In this document: in pieces, positions 6,414-6,457 of the stretch
How positions within the stretch are numbered: the first letter of the stretch is position 1
Layout: each line of letters begins with the position of its first letter
Source of the DNA: Bacteroidota bacterium
GTDB taxonomy: Bacteria > Bacteroidota > Ignavibacteria > UBA10030 > UBA8401
Assembly (NCBI GenBank): GCA_003456055.1
Contig: DMPG01000093.1
Coordinates: 1-6,457, forward strand
DNA length: 6,457 bases
Direction: 5' to 3'
Program-made: the position numbers and the translations under genes
The notes under the pieces: generated by a model
Told to the model about the DNA's origin: nothing
Database searches by the model: none
The model's input: the letters and a program-made list of their open reading frames with translations, nothing else

Positions 6414-6457
6414 ATGAAAATTCTGATTACCGATCCAATTGAACAAAGCTGTGTTGA
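6414..6457 (+). CDS. serA: Probable D-3-phosphoglycerate dehydrogenase, N-terminal fragment (3' end outside window)
   Basis: Fourteen complete codons are visible, reading MKILITDPIEQSCV, before the window ends. This beginning (MKxLITDPI, first beta strand of the substrate-binding domain) is characteristic of SerA, which oxidises 3-phosphoglycerate to 3-phosphohydroxypyruvate with NAD in the first step of serine synthesis. An AGAGAG SD-like stretch (6402-6407) lies 6 bases before the ATG. Placement directly after a serine-type aminotransferase supports the call. With so few residues, another member of the 2-hydroxyacid dehydrogenase family is possible. Confidence 0.72.
   Translation, partial: MKILITDPIEQSCV

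Noticed and set aside
1..6457. Mobile element, CRISPR array, tRNA, defence or phage system
   Set aside because: No repeat arrays, transposase motifs, cloverleaf-like sequences or unfamiliar gene clusters were seen. All coding frames are accounted for by conserved genes.

Overview
The window is a bacterial chromosomal segment with every gene on the + strand. It covers the 3' half of the large ribosomal-protein cluster (spc/alpha region) and runs into a short metabolic locus. Gene order: secY (3' end) - map - infA - rpmJ - rpsM - rpsK - rpsD - rpoA - rplQ, then a hairpin, engB (ysxC/yihA), a class V aminotransferase, a second hairpin, and the first codons of a probable serA cut by the window end.

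The organism looks like a member of the Bacteroidota/Chlorobi/Ignavibacteria (FCB) lineage, perhaps Ignavibacteria-like. This rests on remembered family traits, not a search: secY abuts map with no adk between them, S4 ends in an ELYSK-type tail, L17 carries a long charged C-terminal tail, and the DNA is moderately AT-rich by eye. Fairly clear Shine-Dalgarno (SD) sequences precede most genes from rpmJ on, which fits Ignavibacteria-type genomes better than classical Bacteroidia. Genus or species cannot be given.

Bases 1-4425 are one tightly packed unit. secY/map and map/infA overlap by one base (TAATG), and the later gaps are about 14-39 bases. It encodes the translocon core, the enzyme that trims initiator methionine, initiation factor 1, ribosomal proteins L36, S13, S11, S4 and L17, and the RNA polymerase alpha subunit. 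No promoter or structured leader was found inside it. A perfect 9-bp hairpin just after rplQ (4432-4453) is the natural end or attenuation point of the unit.

Bases 4492-5124 encode the ribosome-assembly GTPase EngB, related in function to the upstream operon. Bases 5201-6337 encode a PLP-dependent class V aminotransferase of the alanine/serine-glyoxylate type. It is followed by a GC-rich hairpin and a gene whose first 14 codons resemble D-3-phosphoglycerate dehydrogenase. The pair suggests a serine-biosynthesis locus in which the class V enzyme may do the SerC step.

I see no mobile element, CRISPR array, tRNA/rRNA gene, phage gene or defence system, and no previously undescribed system. The window is mostly conserved housekeeping DNA. 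The points worth a second look are the aminotransferase-serA pairing and the punctuation between rplQ and engB.
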